From: Pseudomonas fluorescens
GTDB lineage: Bacteria; Pseudomonadota; Gammaproteobacteria; Pseudomonadales; Pseudomonadaceae
Length of the DNA: 64,000 bases
NCBI RefSeq assembly: GCF_000968015.1
Contig: NZ_LACH01000001.1
Coordinates: 62,001 to 126,000, forward strand
Direction: 5' to 3'
This document shows, one piece after another, positions 27,028-36,540 of this stretch; within the stretch, counting starts at the first letter, position 1; every line of letters starts with the position of its first letter. The notes under the pieces were generated by a model. It was given only the letters and a program-made list of their open reading frames with translations. It made no database searches and was not told the DNA's origin. Both the position numbers and the translations under genes were made by a program.

Positions 27028-27666
27028 TTACCAGCGACCATCCCACGCGGCGAAGTTCTGCAGCAATTGCAGGCCATGGGTATGGCTCTTCTCCGGGTGG
27101 AACTGCACGGCGAAACGCGAGCCATCGGCCAGCGCCGCAGCGAAATCGACACCGTAGTGACCGCCACCCACCACTTGCCGCGGGTTGCCGGCAGCGATGT
27201 AGTAGCTGTGCACGAAATAGAAACGCGCCAGGTCCGGAATGTTGTGCCACAGCGGATGACTCACCGTCTGCTTCACTTCGTTCCAGCCCATGTGCGGGAC
27301 TTTCAGGTGTTCGCCATCTTCGTGCAGGTCTTTGCCAAAGAACTTCACCGCACCCGGAAACAGGCCGATGCAGTCCACGCCGTCGTTCTCTTCACTGCTG
27401 TCGAGCAAGGCTTGCATGCCGACGCAAATGCCGAGAAACGGACGGTCCTGGCTGACTTCGCGCACCAGCGAATCGAAGCCCAGTCGACGAATCTCCGCCA
27501 TGCAATCGCGAATCGCGCCGACGCCGGGGAATACCACCCGGTCGGCCTCGCGAATCACATCGGCATCGCTGGTGATCAGGACCTTGCCGGCACCGACGTG
27601 CTCGAGGGCCTTGGCCACCGAGTGCAGGTTGCCCATGCCGTAATCGATAACCGCGACCGTCTGCAT
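27028..27666 (-). CDS. hisH: Imidazole glycerol phosphate synthase glutaminase subunit HisH
   Basis: 212 aa class I glutamine amidotransferase; it supplies ammonia to HisF. The catalytic Cys is in [12 protein letters not shown], the His-Glu of the triad in VQFHPEKS, and the oxyanion strand in VFPGVGAI. Its start overlaps the last base of the hisB stop (TAATG). Confidence 0.97.
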   Translation of the reverse strand: MQTVAVIDYGMGNLHSVAKALEHVGAGKVLITSDADVIREADRVVFPGVGAIRDCMAEIRRLGFDSLVREVSQDRPFLGICVGMQALLDSSEENDGVDCIGLFPGAVKFFGKDLHEDGEHLKVPHMGWNEVKQTVSHPLWHNIPDLARFYFVHSYYIAAGNPRQVVGGGHYGVDFAAALADGSRFAVQFHPEKSHTHGLQLLQNFAAWDGRW

Positions 27667-28259
27667 TACAGAACGCCTTTGGTCGACGGCATCTGACCGG
27701 CCATGCGGTCATCCAGCTCTACCGCCATGCGCAGTGCGCGGCCGAAAGCCTTGAACACGGTTTCGATCTGGTGGTGGGTGTTGGTGCCACGCAGGTTGTC
27801 GATGTGCAGGCTGACGAGGGCGTGGTTGACGAAGCCCTGGAAGAATTCCTGGAACAGGTCAACGTCGAAGCCGCCGACGGTGGCGCGGGTATAGGGGACA
27901 TGCATCTGCAGGCCAGGACGACCGGAGAAGTCGATCACCACGCGCGACAGCGCTTCATCGAGCGGCACATAGGCATGGCCGTAGCGACGGATGCCTTTCT
28001 TGTCGCCGATGGCTTTGGCGAAGGCCTGACCCAGGGTGATACCGACGTCTTCCACCGTGTGGTGGTCGTCGATATGCAGGTCGCCCTTGCTGACAATATC
28101 CAGGTCGATCAGCCCGTGACGGGCGATCTGGTCCAGCATGTGCTCAAGAAAAGGTACACCGATATCAAATCGGGCCTTTCCGGTGCCATCCAGGTTGATC
28201 GAGGCTTTGATCTGGGTTTCCAGAGTGTCGCGCTCGACTGACGCCTTACGTTCGGCCAT
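27666..28259 (-). CDS. hisB: Imidazoleglycerol-phosphate dehydratase HisB
   Basis: 197 aa monofunctional dehydratase, starting at 28259 ([12 protein letters not shown]); a 12-residue longer frame is ignored. It makes imidazole-acetol phosphate in histidine synthesis and is Mn-dependent. Metal-binding His-rich motifs are [24 protein letters not shown] and [16 protein letters not shown]. It is the first gene of hisB-hisH-DUF2164-hisA-hisF, with a REP doublet between it and the OFA transporter upstream. Confidence 0.97.
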   Translation of the reverse strand: MAERKASVERDTLETQIKASINLDGTGKARFDIGVPFLEHMLDQIARHGLIDLDIVSKGDLHIDDHHTVEDVGITLGQAFAKAIGDKKGIRRYGHAYVPLDEALSRVVIDFSGRPGLQMHVPYTRATVGGFDVDLFQEFFQGFVNHALVSLHIDNLRGTNTHHQIETVFKAFGRALRMAVELDDRMAGQMPSTKGVL

Positions 28260-28415
28260 CACCAGCTCCGCAAAATCATTGGGCGAAAAAGGCAACCATT
28301 ATAGGGGCGCGGGCGCGAAACAGAAACACGGGAGGTGATATCACTGACGGATAGAACCCCCGGCTGTCGCGGGTAGACATGTCCATACAAGCCATTTCAG
28401 ACACCCCAAAACAAC

Positions 28416-28505
28416 TGTAGGAGTGAGCCTGCTCGCGATGAGGCCCTCCCATTCAACATTTCTGTCGACTGTCAGACCGCTATCGCGAGCAGGCTCACTC
28501 CTACA
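28416..28505. repeat. REP doublet
   Basis: TGTAGGAGTGAGCCTGCTCG at the left is mirrored at 28480-28505. It lies between the OFA transporter gene and hisB. Confidence 0.9.
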
Positions 28506-28526
28506 AGGGTGATGCGTTTGCCTGGC

Positions 28527-30191
28527 TTAGTGGAACAACACTGCGGTCTTCTGCAGCGTCACCCAAACACCCCACGCCAACGGAATACCCACCACCAGCC
28601 ACGCAGCCACTGCCAACGGCTTGGTACCCGCAGCCGCTTTCCACTCCAATACGGTGCTGCTGTCAGCGCCCTTGTCGTGGCCCAGCGCCTGTTCGGCGGC
28701 CAGTTCAGCGTCGGTCATGAAATACTTGTCAGCCACCGGACGCACCAGCAGGTTACAGATGAAACCCAGCACCAGCAGGCCCGCGAGGATGTACAAGGTG
28801 ATGTCGTAAGCCGCGGCGCGTTCAACGCCGATGCTCAACTGATACTCACGCAGGTAGTTCACCAACACCGGCCCCAACACGCCCGCCGCTGCCCAGGCCG
28901 TCAGCAGACGACCGTGGATCGCGCCGACCATTTGCGTACCGAACAGGTCCGCGAGATACGCAGGAACAGTCGCAAAACCACCGCCGTACATCGACAGGAT
29001 GATGCAGAACGCCGCCACGAACAGTGCAACGTTGCCCAGGTGACCGAGGTTCGGGATCAACGCGTACAGCGCAAAACCAAGAGCGAAGAACACGAAATAA
29101 GTGTTTTTGCGGCCCAGGTAATCCGAGAACGAGGCCCAGAAGAAGCGGCCACCGATGTTGAACAGACTCAGCAAACCGGTGAAACCGGCAGCAATCGCCG
29201 CGATCGAGGCCAGTTGCGAAGCGTCCAACTGACCGAATGTCAGGCCGTTACCCAACAACGTGCCAGCAAATACTTCCTGCAACAGCGGCGAAGCCATGCC
29301 GAGGATGCCGATACCCGCCGATACGTTCAGGCATAGCACCAGCCACACCAGACGGAATTGCGGGGTTTTCCACGCCACGTTCACGTGGACGTGACGGTGG
29401 GTGATCATCGCGTTGGACGCTTTCTTCGCCGGAGCGGTCCAGCCTTCAGGCTTCCAGCCGGTTGGCGGAACGCGGTAGGACAGTGCACCACCGATCATGA
29501 ACACGAAGTAAATCGCGGCCATCACCAGGAAGCTCTGCCATACGCCGACGCTGGTTGGCGAAGCGAAGTGGCCCATCAAGGCTGCGGCCAGCGGAGCGCC
29601 GACCATCGCGCCACCGCCGAAACCCATGATCGCCATGCCGGTCGCCATGCCGCGCTTGTCCGGGAACCACTTGATCAGGGTCGAGACCGGCGAGATGTAA
29701 CCCAGACCCAGGCCGATACCGCCAATGACCCCGGAGCCGATCCACATCAGCCATATCTGGTGGGTATAGACCCCCAGCGCTGAAATCAGCAGACCGCCAC
29801 ACCAGCACAGCGCCGATACAACGCCAGCCTTGCGCGGCCCGGCGTGTTCCAGCCAGCCGCCCCAGATGGCGGCCGAGCAACCGAGGAAAATGAAGAACAG
29901 GGTGTAGATCCAGCCGAGCATCGAAATCGGCCAGTCGCATTGGGACGAGAAGACTTGCGAGATGAAGCTCATGTCCGGCGCGCAGGCCACTGCCTTGGTC
30001 ACGCCCAGGGCTTTGGACAGTGGCAACCAGAACACCGAAAAGCCGTAGGCCATGCCGATGCACAGGTGGATGGCCAGGGCGGCCGGTGGTACCAGCCAAC
30101 GGTTGAAACCGGGCTTGGCGATGATGCGCTCCTTGGACAGGAACGCGGGCTGGTCGGCTTTGAGGCCGTCCGCCGTAATGCTCGTGGTCAT
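28527..30191 (-). CDS. OFA-type MFS transporter (oxalate/formate or pyruvate antiporter-like)
   Basis: 554 aa with about 12 membrane segments and long soluble stretches. The N-terminal block LVPPAALAIHLCIGMAYGFSVFWLPL and the loop WFPDKRGMATGMAIMGFGGGA are marks of the OFA family (OxlT, YhjX). A polar insert lies between halves (YRVPPTGWKPEGWTAPAKK) and a long polar tail follows the last helix. The substrate is probably a small mono- or dicarboxylate; pyruvate is suggested by YhjX, but nothing here decides it. It is oriented with the his genes but ends 268 bp before hisB behind a REP pair, so it is a separate unit. Confidence 0.88.
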   Translation of the reverse strand: MTTSITADGLKADQPAFLSKERIIAKPGFNRWLVPPAALAIHLCIGMAYGFSVFWLPLSKALGVTKAVACAPDMSFISQVFSSQCDWPISMLGWIYTLFFIFLGCSAAIWGGWLEHAGPRKAGVVSALCWCGGLLISALGVYTHQIWLMWIGSGVIGGIGLGLGYISPVSTLIKWFPDKRGMATGMAIMGFGGGAMVGAPLAAALMGHFASPTSVGVWQSFLVMAAIYFVFMIGGALSYRVPPTGWKPEGWTAPAKKASNAMITHRHVHVNVAWKTPQFRLVWLVLCLNVSAGIGILGMASPLLQEVFAGTLLGNGLTFGQLDASQLASIAAIAAGFTGLLSLFNIGGRFFWASFSDYLGRKNTYFVFFALGFALYALIPNLGHLGNVALFVAAFCIILSMYGGGFATVPAYLADLFGTQMVGAIHGRLLTAWAAAGVLGPVLVNYLREYQLSIGVERAAAYDITLYILAGLLVLGFICNLLVRPVADKYFMTDAELAAEQALGHDKGADSSTVLEWKAAAGTKPLAVAAWLVVGIPLAWGVWVTLQKTAVLFH

Positions 30192-30411
30192 TGTGTATCC
30201 CCCAATTATTAGAATGGTTCGTCAGCGCTCCTCACCCCCAGCCTTTATGCGCACGCATGACCGTTTTTGAGGTGAAGCTCCATTTTGGTGCGACATCACG
30301 TCGCAGAAGGACGGACGAACCGGCAGAGGTTACCATCTGTACGTGACAGAAAAATCAAAGTGCTATCACCTTTTGTATGTCGTCAGTTCTCGTACCACTG
30401 AAGGAGCCCTC

Positions 30412-30816
30412 ATGCCGATCATTGTCGAGCCGCTAAACGAAGCCACTTATCAGGATCAGCAAGATCTGCAGAAGATCTACCGCGATGCGCCGGACTGGCT
30501 GTTTGCCCCGTTTGCCGGAGATTTTCAGCTGATCGAAGCCTGCCTGCTGGACGGCTCGCTGATCGCTGGCCGCTTCAACGATCGGCTTTTGGGCGCGGCA
30601 CGTCTGCAACGGCACTCGGATGTCTGGCATCTGTCCCAATTATGTGTACGAAAAATTACCCGTCGTCGTGGCGTGGCCGAGCGCCTGGTGAATGAAGCGC
30701 AGAAAATGGCGTCGCAATCGGGCGCGACATTGCGCTTGCTGGCGCCTGCCGGGCATCTGGAGGCTCAAGCGCTGGCGGCCAAACTGAAAATACCGCTGGA
30801 TGTATTGCCGACGTGA
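30412..30816 (+). CDS. PanZ-type acetyl-CoA sensor (GNAT fold)
   Basis: 134 aa from the ATG at 30412, six bases after AAGGAG; a longer frame starts at 30343. The start MPIIVEPLNEATYQDQQDL, the loop APDWLFAPF and the acyl-CoA-binding CVRKITRRRGVAERLV agree with the PanZ/PanM family, which triggers maturation and feedback control of aspartate decarboxylase PanD. The GNAT core is short and lacks an obvious catalytic base, as in PanZ. It is a single gene before asmA. The identity rests on the family pattern. Confidence 0.75.
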   Translation: MPIIVEPLNEATYQDQQDLQKIYRDAPDWLFAPFAGDFQLIEACLLDGSLIAGRFNDRLLGAARLQRHSDVWHLSQLCVRKITRRRGVAERLVNEAQKMASQSGATLRLLAPAGHLEAQALAAKLKIPLDVLPT

Positions 30817-30894
30817 TCGCTGACCGGTCGTCCGCTGCAGAGCGCTATACTCCCCGGCTAAATTTCGAATTCGACTAACTACAAGGACTCGCCC

Positions 30895-33111
30895 ATGAAA
30901 GCGTTCGGCAAAATCCTGGGTCTGGTACTTCTCGGGCTGTTGCTGATCATTGTGGCGCTGGGCTTTGCCCTGACCCACCTCTTTGATCCCAACGACTACA
31001 AAGACGAGATTCGCCAGATAGCCCGCGACAAGGCCCACATCGAGCTGACGCTCAATGGCGATATCGGCTGGAGCCTGTTCCCGTGGCTGGGCCTGGAGTT
31101 GCACGAAGCCAGCGTCGCGACTCTGGCCAAGCCCACCGAGCCGTTCGCTGACTTGCAGATGCTTGGCTTGTCGGTCCGTGTCCTGCCGCTGCTGCGCCGT
31201 GAAGTGCAGATGAGCGATGTACGCGTCGAGGGCCTGAATCTGCGCCTGACCCGCGACAAGGACGGCCACGGCAATTGGGAAGACATCGGCAAGGTACCGG
31301 CGCCGGCCACCCCGCCCGCGACCACCGGCGAACCAGCGACCGAGACCACCGCCCAAGCGGAAAAACCGGCCCAGCCGATTCGCCTGGACATCGACAGCCT
31401 GACCGTGAACAACGCCCGCGTTGAATACAGCGACGAGAAAACCGGCAAGCAATTCAGCGCCGAAAGCATCCAGCTGAGTACCGGCCCGGTGCATGACTCC
31501 ACGAACATCCCGGTCAAACTCACCGCGTTCCTGGGCACCAACCAGCCGGTCTTGCGTGTCCGTACCGAGCTCAACGGCGAGCTGCGTTTCGAGCGCGCAC
31601 TGCAGCGCTACAAACTCGAAGACATGAAACTCTCTGGCGAAGTGGCTGGCGATCCGCTGCAAGGCAAAATCATGACCTTCGCCGCACAGGGCCAGTTGCT
31701 GCTGGATAAAGCCGCGAACGTCGCCGAATGGACTGGCATCAAGATCTCTGCCAACCAACTGCGCGCATTGGGCGAACTGAAAGTCAACGACCTCGACAAA
31801 ACCCCGCAAATCAGCGGCGGGCTGTCGATCGCCCAGTTCGATCTGGCGAAATTCGTCGACAGCATCGGCCAGAAGCTTCCGGCGATGGCTGAAGGCAGCC
31901 TGAGCAAAGTCGAGTTGGTCAGCCGCCTGGCTGGCACGCCGACCAGCGTGGTGCTCGACAACATCAATCTGAAAGTCGACGACAGCACCTTCAGTGGCCG
32001 CATCGCCGTCGAGGACTTCGCCAAACAATCGCTGCGGGCGACCCTCAAGGCCGACACCTTCAACGTCGACCGTTACCTGCCGCCAAAATCTGCCGAAGCC
32101 AACAGCGCTACGCAGGTGCGTAAGGCCGAAGTGGCCAGCACCGAAGCCGATGCCCTGGCCGGTGCGGGCAGCACGCCGCTGCCGCAAGCACCGACCAAAG
32201 ACGCGTGGAGCAATGAGCGCCTGCTGCCAGTGGAACGCCTGAGCAAACTCGACGTAGACGCTGACCTGACCTTCGGCCAACTGACCCTCGATAAATTGCC
32301 GATCCAGAACGCTGCGCTCAAAGCCACAGGCCAGGGCGGCCTGCTGACACTCGAAAGCCTTCGCGGCGACCTGTACGACGGCAACTTCGACGCCAAAGGG
32401 ACGCTCGACGTGCGCCAGCAGGTGCCAGCGCTGAACATGCAGACGAGCATCATCAAAGTACCGGTGGAAAAAATCCTCGAGAGCCAGGGTAAAAATCCGC
32501 CGGTCAAAGGCCTGGTGACGGTCAACAGCAACCTGACCAGTAGCGGCAACAGCCAGAAAGCGCTGATCGAAACCCTCAACGGCAACGCCAGTTTCGTCAT
32601 CAACAACGGCGTGCTGCTCAATGCCAACCTCGAACAACAGCTGTGCAAAGGCATCGCCACCCTGAACCGTAAATCCCTCAGCGGCGAACCACGGGGCAAG
32701 GACACACCGTTCCAGGAGCTCAAGGGCAACCTGACCTTCCGTAACGGCGTGGCCAGCAACCCGGACATGAAAGTGCGCATCCCGGGCATGACCGTCAACG
32801 GCGACGGCGATGTCGATCTTCGGGTGTTGGGCATGGACTACCGCGTAGGCGTTATCGTCGAAGGCGACAAGAGCGACATGCCGGACCCGGCCTGCCAGGT
32901 CGGTGAGAAATTCGTCGGCATCGAGTGGCCACTGCGCTGCCGTGGCCCGCTGGAACTGGGCGCCAAGGCTTGCCGCCTCGATAACGAACGCATGGGCCAG
33001 GTCGCGAGCAAACTGGCCGGCGAACGGATCAGCGAAAAAATCGACGAGAAGCTTGGCGACAAGGTCAGCCCTGAATTGAAAAACGCGTTGAAGGGGCTGT
33101 TCAAGCGATGA
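30895..33111 (+). CDS. AsmA-family envelope protein
   Basis: 738 aa. One N-terminal membrane helix (ILGLVLLGLLLIIVALGFAL, about 5-24) anchors a long periplasmic beta-rich body. AsmA_2 marks are HLFDPNDYKDEIRQ near the start, DIGWSLFPWLGLEL, and the C-terminal LNGNASFVINNGVLLN. A low-complexity Pro/Ala/Thr stretch lies at about residues 136-158. AsmA-like proteins are bridge-type lipid transfer candidates between membranes; the exact cargo is unknown. Its stop overlaps mutY (ATGA). Confidence 0.92.
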   Translation: MKAFGKILGLVLLGLLLIIVALGFALTHLFDPNDYKDEIRQIARDKAHIELTLNGDIGWSLFPWLGLELHEASVATLAKPTEPFADLQMLGLSVRVLPLLRREVQMSDVRVEGLNLRLTRDKDGHGNWEDIGKVPAPATPPATTGEPATETTAQAEKPAQPIRLDIDSLTVNNARVEYSDEKTGKQFSAESIQLSTGPVHDSTNIPVKLTAFLGTNQPVLRVRTELNGELRFERALQRYKLEDMKLSGEVAGDPLQGKIMTFAAQGQLLLDKAANVAEWTGIKISANQLRALGELKVNDLDKTPQISGGLSIAQFDLAKFVDSIGQKLPAMAEGSLSKVELVSRLAGTPTSVVLDNINLKVDDSTFSGRIAVEDFAKQSLRATLKADTFNVDRYLPPKSAEANSATQVRKAEVASTEADALAGAGSTPLPQAPTKDAWSNERLLPVERLSKLDVDADLTFGQLTLDKLPIQNAALKATGQGGLLTLESLRGDLYDGNFDAKGTLDVRQQVPALNMQTSIIKVPVEKILESQGKNPPVKGLVTVNSNLTSSGNSQKALIETLNGNASFVINNGVLLNANLEQQLCKGIATLNRKSLSGEPRGKDTPFQELKGNLTFRNGVASNPDMKVRIPGMTVNGDGDVDLRVLGMDYRVGVIVEGDKSDMPDPACQVGEKFVGIEWPLRCRGPLELGAKACRLDNERMGQVASKLAGERISEKIDEKLGDKVSPELKNALKGLFKR

Positions 33112-34175
33112 GAGCCGAGCAGTTTTCATCGGCGGTGCTGGACTGGTACGACCGCCACGGCCGCCACGACTTGCCTTGGCAACAAGGCATCACCCCATAT
33201 CGGGTGTGGGTCTCGGAAATCATGTTGCAGCAGACCCAGGTCAGCACGGTGCTGAACTACTTCGACCGCTTCATGGCCTCGTTGCCGACGGTCGAAGCCC
33301 TGGCCGCTGCGCCGGAAGACGAAGTCCTGCACCTGTGGACTGGCCTGGGTTACTACACCCGTGCGCGCAATTTGCAGAAGACCGCGAAGATTGTGGTCGA
33401 GCAGTACGCTGGCGAGTTTCCCCGCGCTGTGGAAAAGCTGGTTGATCTGCCGGGTATCGGCCTGTCCACAGCCGGCGCCATCGCCAGCCTGAGCATGGGC
33501 CTGCGGGCGCCGATCCTCGACGGCAACGTCAAACGCGTGCTGGCGCGCTTTACCGCGCAAGAGGGTTACCCGGGCGAGCCTAAGGTCGCCAAACAGCTGT
33601 GGGCGAACGCTGAGCGCTTTACGCCGCATGATCGGGTCAACGCCTACACCCAGGCGATGATGGATCTGGGCGCGACGCTTTGCACCCGTAGCAAGCCGAG
33701 TTGCCTGCTCTGCCCGCTCGAAAAGGGCTGCGAAGCGCACATGCTCGGCCTGGAGACGCGCTACCCGATCCCCAAACCGCGTAAAGCCGTGCCACAGAAG
33801 CGCACGCTGATGCCGATGCTCGCCAACGGTGACGGCGCGATTCTGCTTTACCGTCGACCTTCCACGGGCTTGTGGGGCGGTTTATGGAGCCTGCCGGAAC
33901 TCGATGACCTCGACGACCTGCAACATCTGGCTTCGCAGCACTCACTGGAGCTTGGCAGCCAACAGGCGCTGCCGAGCCTGGTACACACCTTCAGTCATTT
34001 TCAGTTGTCCATCGAACCCTGGCTGGTTCAGGTCCAGGAGGCCGGCCATCACGTGGCCGAGGCCGACTGGCTCTGGTATAACCTCGCCACCCCGCCGCGC
34101 CTGGGCCTTGCCGCCCCGGTCAAAACCTTGCTCGAACGCGCGGCCGCCGTATTGAACGCAGGAGAGTCGTCATGA
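33108..34175 (+). CDS. mutY: A/G-specific adenine glycosylase MutY
   Basis: 355 aa. It removes adenine mispaired with 8-oxoguanine. The helix-hairpin-helix [14 protein letters not shown] is followed by the catalytic Asp in [10 protein letters not shown], and the 4Fe-4S loop C-x6-C-x2-C-x5-C ([17 protein letters not shown]). The C-terminal NUDIX-like domain that reads 8-oxoG starts near residue 230 ([20 protein letters not shown]). It is coupled to asmA upstream and to yggX downstream by ATGA overlaps, which puts two oxidative-damage functions together. Confidence 0.98.
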   Translation: MRAEQFSSAVLDWYDRHGRHDLPWQQGITPYRVWVSEIMLQQTQVSTVLNYFDRFMASLPTVEALAAAPEDEVLHLWTGLGYYTRARNLQKTAKIVVEQYAGEFPRAVEKLVDLPGIGLSTAGAIASLSMGLRAPILDGNVKRVLARFTAQEGYPGEPKVAKQLWANAERFTPHDRVNAYTQAMMDLGATLCTRSKPSCLLCPLEKGCEAHMLGLETRYPIPKPRKAVPQKRTLMPMLANGDGAILLYRRPSTGLWGGLWSLPELDDLDDLQHLASQHSLELGSQQALPSLVHTFSHFQLSIEPWLVQVQEAGHHVAEADWLWYNLATPPRLGLAAPVKTLLERAAAVLNAGESS

Positions 34176-34444
34176 CCCGCACCATCATGTGCCGCAAGTA
34201 CAAAGAAGAATTGCCCGCCCTGGAGCGCGCTCCATTTCCAGGCGCAAAAGGTCAGGACATTTTTGACCACGTCTCGGCCAAAGCCTGGGCAGACTGGCAA
34301 AAGCACCAGACTCTGCTGATCAACGAAAAACGCCTGAACATGATGAACGCCGAAGACCGCAAATATCTTCAGGGCGAGATGGACAAGTTCTTTTCCGGCG
34401 AGGAATACGCCAAGGCTGACGGCTACGTTCCGCCGGCTGAATAA
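34172..34444 (+). CDS. yggX: Oxidative damage protection / Fe(II)-trafficking protein YggX
   Basis: 90 aa, the usual length. Family marks: [18 protein letters not shown] with the redox Cys near residue 7, [17 protein letters not shown], and the end [16 protein letters not shown]. It protects Fe-S clusters from superoxide. It overlaps mutY by four bases. tRNA-Phe follows about 100 bp downstream. Confidence 0.97.
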   Translation: MTRTIMCRKYKEELPALERAPFPGAKGQDIFDHVSAKAWADWQKHQTLLINEKRLNMMNAEDRKYLQGEMDKFFSGEEYAKADGYVPPAE

Positions 34445-34508
34445 TCCCGCTTTTTCGAGGGTCGGAACGTAAGCGACGGTAATAATTAAAATTTTTTTGA
34501 AAACTTTC

Positions 34509-34537
34509 TTGACGACCCCCTGAAAAACCAGTTTAAT
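34509..34537 (+). promoter_or_regulatory. Sigma-70 promoter of tRNA-Phe
   Basis: TTGACG, 17-base spacer, TTTAAT, followed by a GC-rich discriminator (GCGCCCC) as in stringently controlled stable-RNA genes; the -10 lies 10 bases before the mature tRNA. Confidence 0.8.
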
Positions 34538-34547
34538 GCGCCCCGTT

Positions 34548-34623
34548 GCCCAGATAGCTCAGTCGGTAGAGCAGGGGATTGAAAATCCCCGTGTCGGCGG
34601 TTCGATTCCGTCTCTGGGCACCA
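34548..34623 (+). tRNA. tRNA-Phe (anticodon GAA)
   Basis: 76 bases with encoded CCA. Acceptor GCCCAGA pairs with TCTGGGC, the D-loop is AGTCGGTAGA, the anticodon stem-loop GGGGATTGAAAATCCCC shows GAA, and the T-arm holds GGTTCGATTCC. Confidence 0.98.
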
Positions 34624-34632
34624 AATACCGAA

Positions 34633-34663
34633 AACCCTGAATCGCAAGATTCAGGGTTTTTTT
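34633..34663 (+). terminator. tRNA-Phe terminator
   Basis: Perfect stem AACCCTGAATC, loop GCAA, followed by T-run to 34663. Confidence 0.93.
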
Positions 34664-34701
34664 ATGCCTGCGATTTAGCTGATGACGTTTCGCAGTCGTC
34701 G

Positions 34702-35151
34702 CTAGTTCTCAGTCCCCCAGTGGAAGACCAGGTTACGAGCGGCGCCGCCGCCTACATCCGCCATATCACGCCGCACTTCACCTCTATGCGTGGCGACAAC
34801 GGTGTACTTGCCGGGAGGCAGCTGAACGTAGACCAGCGGACCAGCCTCACTCAGCGTCAGCACGGGCTGCCCTTGGGCTTTCTGAATGATTACATCCACG
34901 TCGGGAATGTATTCGCTCGCAGGCCCGGTGGAGAAGGTCATGTGCAGGTTGTACCCAGTGGTTTGCTGGATGGCCTTTGACTCATCCTCGCCAACACCGC
35001 CGGACAAGTAAGCGATCCCGTTTTGCTCTTGCCTCTGGACTTGCACACCTGAGCTGTCGATGGGCTCCAGGCTGGCGGCCGGTGAAATGGCTGGAAACAT
35101 CAACACGCCGACTGCGGCGATGGGCAACATGAGTGAATGGACGTACTTCAT
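34702..35151 (-). CDS. Small secreted protein with carboxypeptidase-regulatory-like fold
   Basis: 149 aa. A signal peptide (MKYVHSLMLPIAAVGVLMFP, cleaved near SPAAS) is followed by a short beta-rich body ending in VQLPPGKYTVVATHRGE, the strand-turn that closes PEGA or carboxypeptidase-regulatory-like Ig domains. A periplasmic location is predicted. No enzyme motif is seen. It is alone between tRNA-Phe and the DUF1016 gene and convergent with the tRNA. I do not recognise a named family member. Confidence 0.75.
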   Translation of the reverse strand: MKYVHSLMLPIAAVGVLMFPAISPAASLEPIDSSGVQVQRQEQNGIAYLSGGVGEDESKAIQQTTGYNLHMTFSTGPASEYIPDVDVIIQKAQGQPVLTLSEAGPLVYVQLPPGKYTVVATHRGEVRRDMADVGGGAARNLVFHWGTEN

Positions 35152-35412
35152 GATGGCGACTCCCGGGCTCCACAGAGCCCTACCGTTACTCCTTTTAGAT
35201 TTCTCGCTGAATGCTCAAGTTTTAGATTGATTAGTACTTGGTTTCACTGCGAATCGGACTACACGTTGTATTCCTCAAGCGCGGATTGTCGTCGGCGTGA
35301 TCCCGCAAAACCAGTCGGACTTTCCTTCCGGTTTACCAGCCGCGCCCTGCAGCGCTGACCAAGCTCCTCCTGCAATCCTCTTCTGCCTGTTCATCCAGCC
35401 GCGGAAGACTTC

Positions 35413-36471
35413 ATGAGCGCACTCAAACCTGATAACACCCAAGACCCACAACTCGCCTCGCTACTGGGCAATCTTGGTGAACTGATCCGCCAGGCGCGGC
35501 AGAAGGTGCTACGTGCGGTCGATACCGTCCAAGTGCAAACCTGCTGGCAGATCGGGCGGCATATTGTGGAGTTCGAGCAGGAGGGGGCCCGACGGGCGGG
35601 TTATGGCAAGCAGTTGCTGGCATCGTTGGCAAAGGTGCTGACTGCGGAGTTCGGGAAAGGTTTTGATGAGACTAACTTGCGAAAAATGCGATTGTTTTAT
35701 CAGACGTTTCCAATTCGAGACGCACTGCGTCCCGAATTGAGCTGGACCCACTACCGCAGACTGCTGCGAGTCGATAGTGACACGGCACGCAAATGGTATA
35801 TGGACGAATCAGCCAACCAAAACTGGTCAAGCCGCGCCCTGGAACGCCAGATCAGCACGCTCTATTACGAGCGCCTGCTGATGAGTCGGGACAAGCTTAC
35901 CGTCATGGAAGAAGCCGCTACTAACATCCATGCGATGAACGACAGCCCTCGAGAATTCATCCGGGATCCCGTGATGCTTGAATTTCTCGGCCTGCCCAAT
36001 GCAGGAGTTGTTCTGGAAACCGAACTTGAACAAGCACTCATCGAGCAACTTCAAGGCTTCCTGCTTGAGCTGGGCAAAGGTTTCGCTTTCGTCGCCCGCC
36101 AACAACGCATCAGTACCGAGGGTAGAGACTTCTACATCGATCTGGTGTTCTACAACTACCTTCTCAAATGCTTCGTCATCTTCGATCTCAAGCGAGGCGA
36201 ATTAACTCACCAGGATGTCGGGCAGATGGACATGTATGTACGTATGTATGACGACCTCAAGCGCAACGACGAGGACGGGCCGACCGTCGGCATCATCCTT
36301 TGCGCGCAAAAAAACGAGTCAGTGGTGCGTTACTCGATGTTGCAGGGCAACGAACAACTGTTCGCCAGCAAGTACAAGCTGGTGCTGCCAAGCGAGGAGG
36401 AGCTTCGTACGGAACTGGATCGGGAGCGGGCGGCAATTGAAGAGAGACTGCTCGACCAGTTACCCGAATAA
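35413..36471 (+). CDS. DUF1016 (YhcG-type) PDDEXK nuclease protein
   Basis: 352 aa. N-terminal DUF1016_N helical domain (about 10-170: ETNLRKMRLFYQTFP, LSWTHYRRLLRV, KWYMDESANQNWSSRALERQI), then a PDDEXK-like nuclease domain with FYIDLVFYNYLLKCFVIFDLK: Asp, then the D-L-K variant of the E-X-K pair. YhcG-family genes are common in genomic and defence islands and are thought to be restriction- or recombination-related nucleases; no substrate is known. It stands alone here, without a partner gene. The start at 35413 is the only early ATG. Confidence 0.87.
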   Translation: MSALKPDNTQDPQLASLLGNLGELIRQARQKVLRAVDTVQVQTCWQIGRHIVEFEQEGARRAGYGKQLLASLAKVLTAEFGKGFDETNLRKMRLFYQTFPIRDALRPELSWTHYRRLLRVDSDTARKWYMDESANQNWSSRALERQISTLYYERLLMSRDKLTVMEEAATNIHAMNDSPREFIRDPVMLEFLGLPNAGVVLETELEQALIEQLQGFLLELGKGFAFVARQQRISTEGRDFYIDLVFYNYLLKCFVIFDLKRGELTHQDVGQMDMYVRMYDDLKRNDEDGPTVGIILCAQKNESVVRYSMLQGNEQLFASKYKLVLPSEEELRTELDRERAAIEERLLDQLPE

Positions 36472-36540
36472 ACACCGACGGATTGTTCATACGCTGCGCG
36501 AAGACTATCGTTGGCAGCTACCCGCAAAGGTCCGACGCCG

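Noticed and set aside
25231..27696. 821-codon plus-strand frame across the his genes
   Set aside because: It crosses four verified his genes in antisense and has no domain content.
30640..33129. 829-codon minus-strand frame opposite asmA
   Set aside because: Antisense shadow of a long gene with strong codon bias.
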